A DNA stretch of 64,000 bases from Fimbriimonadaceae bacterium (GTDB taxonomy: Bacteria > Armatimonadota > Fimbriimonadia > Fimbriimonadales > Fimbriimonadaceae). The translations under genes and the position numbers were made by a program. The stretch lies in contig JAMLGR010000007.1 of assembly GCA_023957775.1 (NCBI GenBank), positions 62,001 through 126,000 of the forward strand. The letters run 5' to 3'. Positions 61,471 to 64,000 of the stretch are shown here, one piece after another; position 1 is the first letter of the stretch; each line of letters opens with the position of its first letter. The notes beneath the pieces are model-generated. The model was not told where the DNA came from. It did no database searches and saw only the letters and a program-made list of their open reading frames with translations.

Positions 61471-61495
61471 CCCACACATTCCCGCCAACCGGTTC
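61471..61495. repeat. attR-like 25-bp direct repeat
   Basis: Exact copy of 59884-59908, 1587 bp further on. Its last two bases are part of the LuxR-type gene's stop codon (TGA, 61496-61494). Deleting one copy and the DNA between would leave an intact selC immediately followed by the convergent regulator gene. Confidence 0.88.
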
Positions 61496-62111
61496 AAAAG
61501 AGGTGCCCATCAGCGTGGAGCTTGAGGGCCAACTGGACTCGGTTCTTGCAATCGAAGCCTCGAAGAAGCCGCCCCACGTACAGCTTGATAGTGGGTTCGC
61601 TTAGCCCCAACGTCTCCGCGATTTCCTTGTTGGGCATGCCTTTGGCAATGCAATGCGCGACATTCCGCTCGCTCAGCGACATCTTCGCGAGCTGTCGGAT
61701 GATGGTGTCGTCGCGGATATTGGACACCGCAGGCGGCCTGTCCGACCCGTTCTGTCCACCGCCTGTGCCGCCCAGCCCACGGATGGCATCGAGGAGTGCC
61801 CCCGTGCCCGCCCAGCGGCTCTGGACGACGTCGAATTCCACGTCCGCACCGAGGTCCTGGCGGTTCTGCGCATGAAGGAGCATCGTCGGCACGTCGGTCG
61901 ATTCGCGCATCCGCCGGATATGAGCACGACTGTCGGGGGCGTCGAACTCTTCGGTGAAAATGACCAGATCGGGCATCTCGGACTCGATGATCTCGACCAT
62001 TTTGAGAAGATGTCCAATGTTGAACACCACGTCGAAGCCCCCGGTTCGCGACAGGAGAGCGGCGATGGCGTCGGACATCACGGGATCGAGACAGACCAGA
62101 CCGATTCGCAT
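61494..62111 (-). CDS. LuxR-type regulator with a degenerate receiver domain
   Basis: The 205-residue product has an N-terminal response-regulator-like fold (MRIGLVCLDPVMSDAIAALL) and a C-terminal GerE/LuxR helix-turn-helix (LSLSERNVAHCIAKGMPNKEIAETLGLSEPTIKLYVGRLLRGFDCKNRVQLAL). The phosphoacceptor Asp is missing: PDLVIFTEEFD replaces the usual PDLVLLDxxMP, and no conserved Lys is seen near FDVVQSR. It probably does not use standard phosphorylation. TATGCT lies 9 nt before the ATG. Divergent from the kdpD-like gene. Confidence 0.82.
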   Translation of the reverse strand: MRIGLVCLDPVMSDAIAALLSRTGGFDVVFNIGHLLKMVEIIESEMPDLVIFTEEFDAPDSRAHIRRMRESTDVPTMLLHAQNRQDLGADVEFDVVQSRWAGTGALLDAIRGLGGTGGGQNGSDRPPAVSNIRDDTIIRQLAKMSLSERNVAHCIAKGMPNKEIAETLGLSEPTIKLYVGRLLRGFDCKNRVQLALKLHADGHLF

Positions 62112-62270
62112 CTATTCAAAAGCATACACTCTTAGTGATATTGCTACCCCGGACGAACTCACCGGGCTAAGCGTTCGAACTGCCCGCTTCTTTGGCTGGA
62201 GCCTGCGCTCGGGGTCGTCCCCCGGACGAAGAAGTGGACGGCGGCCCCAAAAACGGGCTAGCCTAGCAGA

Positions 62271-63392
62271 GTGCGTCGAGAATCGGACGAGCCGACCAGG
62301 AGGTCACGGCCAGACGAGCGGCCTTTGCTTGAGCGCGGCACCCCCGCGGGCTACCTCTGGGCAGGAGGCGTCACCGCCGTCGCTACGGGCGCCTGCCGCC
62401 TGATGTACGACCGGTTCGACCTGTCGAACCTGATCATGGTCTATCTTGTGGGCGTCGCATTCGTCGCGAGCCGGTTTGGCCCGCGCGAGGCGATTCTCGC
62501 ATCCGTTTTGAGCGTGGCGACGTTCGACTTCCTGTTCGTCACACCCCACGGCACCTTCGCCGTGTCGGACATGCAGTACATCGTGACCTTCATCGTGATG
62601 CTGCTGGTCTCCCTCCTCATCAGCTCGCTCACCTTGCGCGTTCGGCGACAGGCCCGAGTTTCGGAGACGCTCCTCAAGGAGTCGCAGCAGGCCCGTCTGC
62701 AGGCTGAGGCCGACCGCATGCGCAACACGCTCCTGACTTCGATCTCCCACGACCTGCGCACACCGCTCACCTCCATCGCCGGGGCGGCAGATACCTTGCG
62801 GCGAGGCGAAGGCGACACGAGGGCCCTGGCGTCCAACATCTACACCGAGACGATGCACCTGAACCGTCAAGTGCAGAACCTCCTGGATATGACGCGCCTC
62901 CAATGGGGAGAGCTCAGGCTGAACTGCGAATGGGAATCGCTCGAAGAGCTGATCGGCTCGGCTCTGGACCGCACCGAGGAGCTGCTCGACTCCCGCAAGG
63001 TCAAGGTTCACCTGGAGCCCGACCTTCCCCTCGTCCAAGCCGACGGGGCCCTGCTGGAACGCGCGCTGATCAACCTGTTCGAGAACGCGGCGCGCCACAC
63101 TCCGCCAGAGGCCGAGGTCGAGGTCCGCGTCGAGCGCCTCGCTGACTCGCTCCGGGTGACCGTGTTGGACACGGGGCCGGGGATCACGCCAGGCAACGAA
63201 GAGGCCGTCTTCGAACAGTTCAACCAGGCCGCCGGCAATCCCATCGGCTTCGGTCTCGGCTTGGCGATCTGCCGGGCGATCATCACGCTTCACAACGGGC
63301 GTATCTGGGCTCAAAACCGCCCGGAAGGCGGTGCCGCTTTCTCGTTCGAACTGCCGCTGGCCGAGCGACAGCCGGAGGTGCGCGGTGGCTGA
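62271..63392 (+). CDS. Sensor histidine kinase, KdpD C-terminal type
   Basis: A 373-residue membrane kinase: DUF4118 region with four helices (about 28-125; AGYLWAGGVTAVATGACRLMYDRFDLSNLIMVYLVGVAFVAS...), then HisKA with the phosphorylated His in SISHDLRTPLTSIAGAADTL, and a HATPase with LFENAARHTP (N box), DTGPGI and GFGLGLAICRAII. It lacks the N-terminal KdpD and USP domains of full-length KdpD. GTG start exactly 6 nt after TAGCCT. Overlaps kdpE by 8 bp. Likely senses K+ or related stress; the kdpFABC pump is not in the window. Confidence 0.87.
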   Translation: MRRESDEPTRRSRPDERPLLERGTPAGYLWAGGVTAVATGACRLMYDRFDLSNLIMVYLVGVAFVASRFGPREAILASVLSVATFDFLFVTPHGTFAVSDMQYIVTFIVMLLVSLLISSLTLRVRRQARVSETLLKESQQARLQAEADRMRNTLLTSISHDLRTPLTSIAGAADTLRRGEGDTRALASNIYTETMHLNRQVQNLLDMTRLQWGELRLNCEWESLEELIGSALDRTEELLDSRKVKVHLEPDLPLVQADGALLERALINLFENAARHTPPEAEVEVRVERLADSLRVTVLDTGPGITPGNEEAVFEQFNQAAGNPIGFGLGLAICRAIITLHNGRIWAQNRPEGGAAFSFELPLAERQPEVRGG

Positions 63393-64000
63393 GCCCAAAC
63401 GGATCCTGATCATTGACGACGACCTGCCCATCCGGCGCTTCCTCAAAGCCAGCCTGGATCCGGTCGAGTACGAGCTGATCGAGGCCGAGACCGGCCAGCA
63501 GGGCATCCAAGCGACCGCGATGCGCAACCCGCAGGTTGTGCTCTTGGATCTGGGCCTTCCCGACATGGATGGCGTGGACGTGGCAAAGAGCCTTCGGGAA
63601 TGGACCCAAGTTCCGATCATCGTGCTCTCCGCCCGGGGCCAAGAGAAGGACAAGATCGATGCCCTGGAGGCCGGTGCGGACGACTACCTGACGAAACCGT
63701 TCGGCATGGGCGAGCTGCACGCCCGGATTCGGGTGGCCCTGCGACGCCTCGGAGGAGGAGACGCGGGCGAGCCTGTCCTCGAGACAGGGGGGCTGCGGGT
63801 CGATCTCGCGAAGCGGCAGGTGTTCCGCAATGGGACCGAGATCCACCTCACGCCAAACGAGTACAACCTGCTCGCCATGCTGGTCCGCCACGCCGGCCGG
63901 GTCGTCACCCATCGTCAGCTCTTGAGCGAGGTCTGGGGGCCGGCGTACGTGGAGGAAGGCCACTATCTGCGCGTCTACATGGGGCAACTTCGGCACAAGC
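63385..64000 (+). CDS. kdpE: OmpR-family response regulator KdpE (cut by window end)
   Basis: Receiver MAEPKRILIIDDDLPIRRFLKASL with acidic pocket and phosphoacceptor in VLLDLGLPDMDG and the Lys in YLTKPF, followed by a winged-helix DNA-binding domain (HLTPNEYNLLAMLVRHAGRVVTHRQLLSEVWGPAYVEEGHYLRVYMGQLRHK). 205 codons are visible; the stop lies beyond the window. GGAGG is 6 nt before the GTG start. Pairs with the upstream kinase to control potassium uptake genes, by analogy with KdpDE. Confidence 0.9.
   Translation, partial: MAEPKRILIIDDDLPIRRFLKASLDPVEYELIEAETGQQGIQATAMRNPQVVLLDLGLPDMDGVDVAKSLREWTQVPIIVLSARGQEKDKIDALEAGADDYLTKPFGMGELHARIRVALRRLGGGDAGEPVLETGGLRVDLAKRQVFRNGTEIHLTPNEYNLLAMLVRHAGRVVTHRQLLSEVWGPAYVEEGHYLRVYMGQLRHK

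Noticed and set aside
61312-61497. A 61-codon frame near the right att repeat as an integrase remnant.
   Set aside because: No R-H-R-Y motif or recognisable integrase sequence; it starts inside the repeat itself.

Overview
The window is high-GC bacterial chromosome, tightly packed on both strands. I place it by inference in the Armatimonadota, Fimbriimonadia-like. The hints are a DUF4127 protein, planctomycete-type cytochrome (PSCyt/DUF1549/DUF1553) and DUF1501 proteins, an H-X9-DG pseudopilin, zinc-ribbon membrane proteins and menaquinone genes. No rRNA is present, so the phylum is not proven. Many first-of-operon genes have a TANNNT -10 box only 5-6 nt before ATG/GTG, which suggests mostly leaderless transcripts. 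Downstream operon genes are usually coupled by ATGA/GTGA/TTGA overlaps.

Layout. 1-7.6 kb: mscL, a deacetylase-like gene, an Fe-S oxidoreductase with acpS, and pstSCA behind a Pho-box-like site (pstB is not in view). 7.6-12.5 kb: M42 peptidase, hutU-hutI, speE. 12.5-22.4 kb: a large secreted coiled-coil protein, DUF1501, fpg, a zinc-ribbon membrane protein, a PSCyt protein. 22.4-26.5 kb: rhodanese-methyltransferase fusion, GGCT-like gene, a probable selenoprotein of the AhpD-like family, gdhA. 26.5-32.3 kb: hutH, menG-like methyltransferase plus polyprenyl synthase, ruvAB. 32.4-42 kb: pseudopilin operon, DUF4127, yifB, arsR-arsD-arsA, pyk operon. 42-49.4 kb: pepF, doxX, pheA, cdaA-cdaR-GNAT, zinc-ribbon protein. 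49.5-58.1 kb: metK, then a six-gene coupled operon sprT-nnr-FHA-FHA-vWA-arsC, then a paralogue of the zinc-ribbon protein. 58.2-64 kb: repeats, a methyltransferase, the selenocysteine tRNA gene selC, a 1.6-kb insertion carrying an AbiE-like toxin-antitoxin pair, a LuxR-type regulator, and kdpD-like/kdpE genes that run off the window.

The most interesting part is selenocysteine. The tRNA at 59808-59900 has anticodon UCA, a 6-bp D stem with a 4-nt loop, and a long variable arm. About 36 kb away, an AhpD-like reading frame has an in-frame TGA exactly where the second cysteine of its CxxC active site belongs, followed by a hairpin with a GGUC loop at the distance expected for a bacterial SECIS. 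The 3' end of selC is also an integration site: a 25-bp direct repeat (59884-59908 and 61471-61495) brackets two coupled genes, a winged-helix antitoxin-like protein and an AbiEii-type nucleotidyltransferase, with a 28-bp palindrome against the antitoxin start. No integrase is present.

Repeats are the second theme. There are heptanucleotide tandem tracts, two families of dispersed hairpin elements, and a copy of one element inside arsD, where it is translated in frame between the core domain and the C-terminal cysteine pairs.
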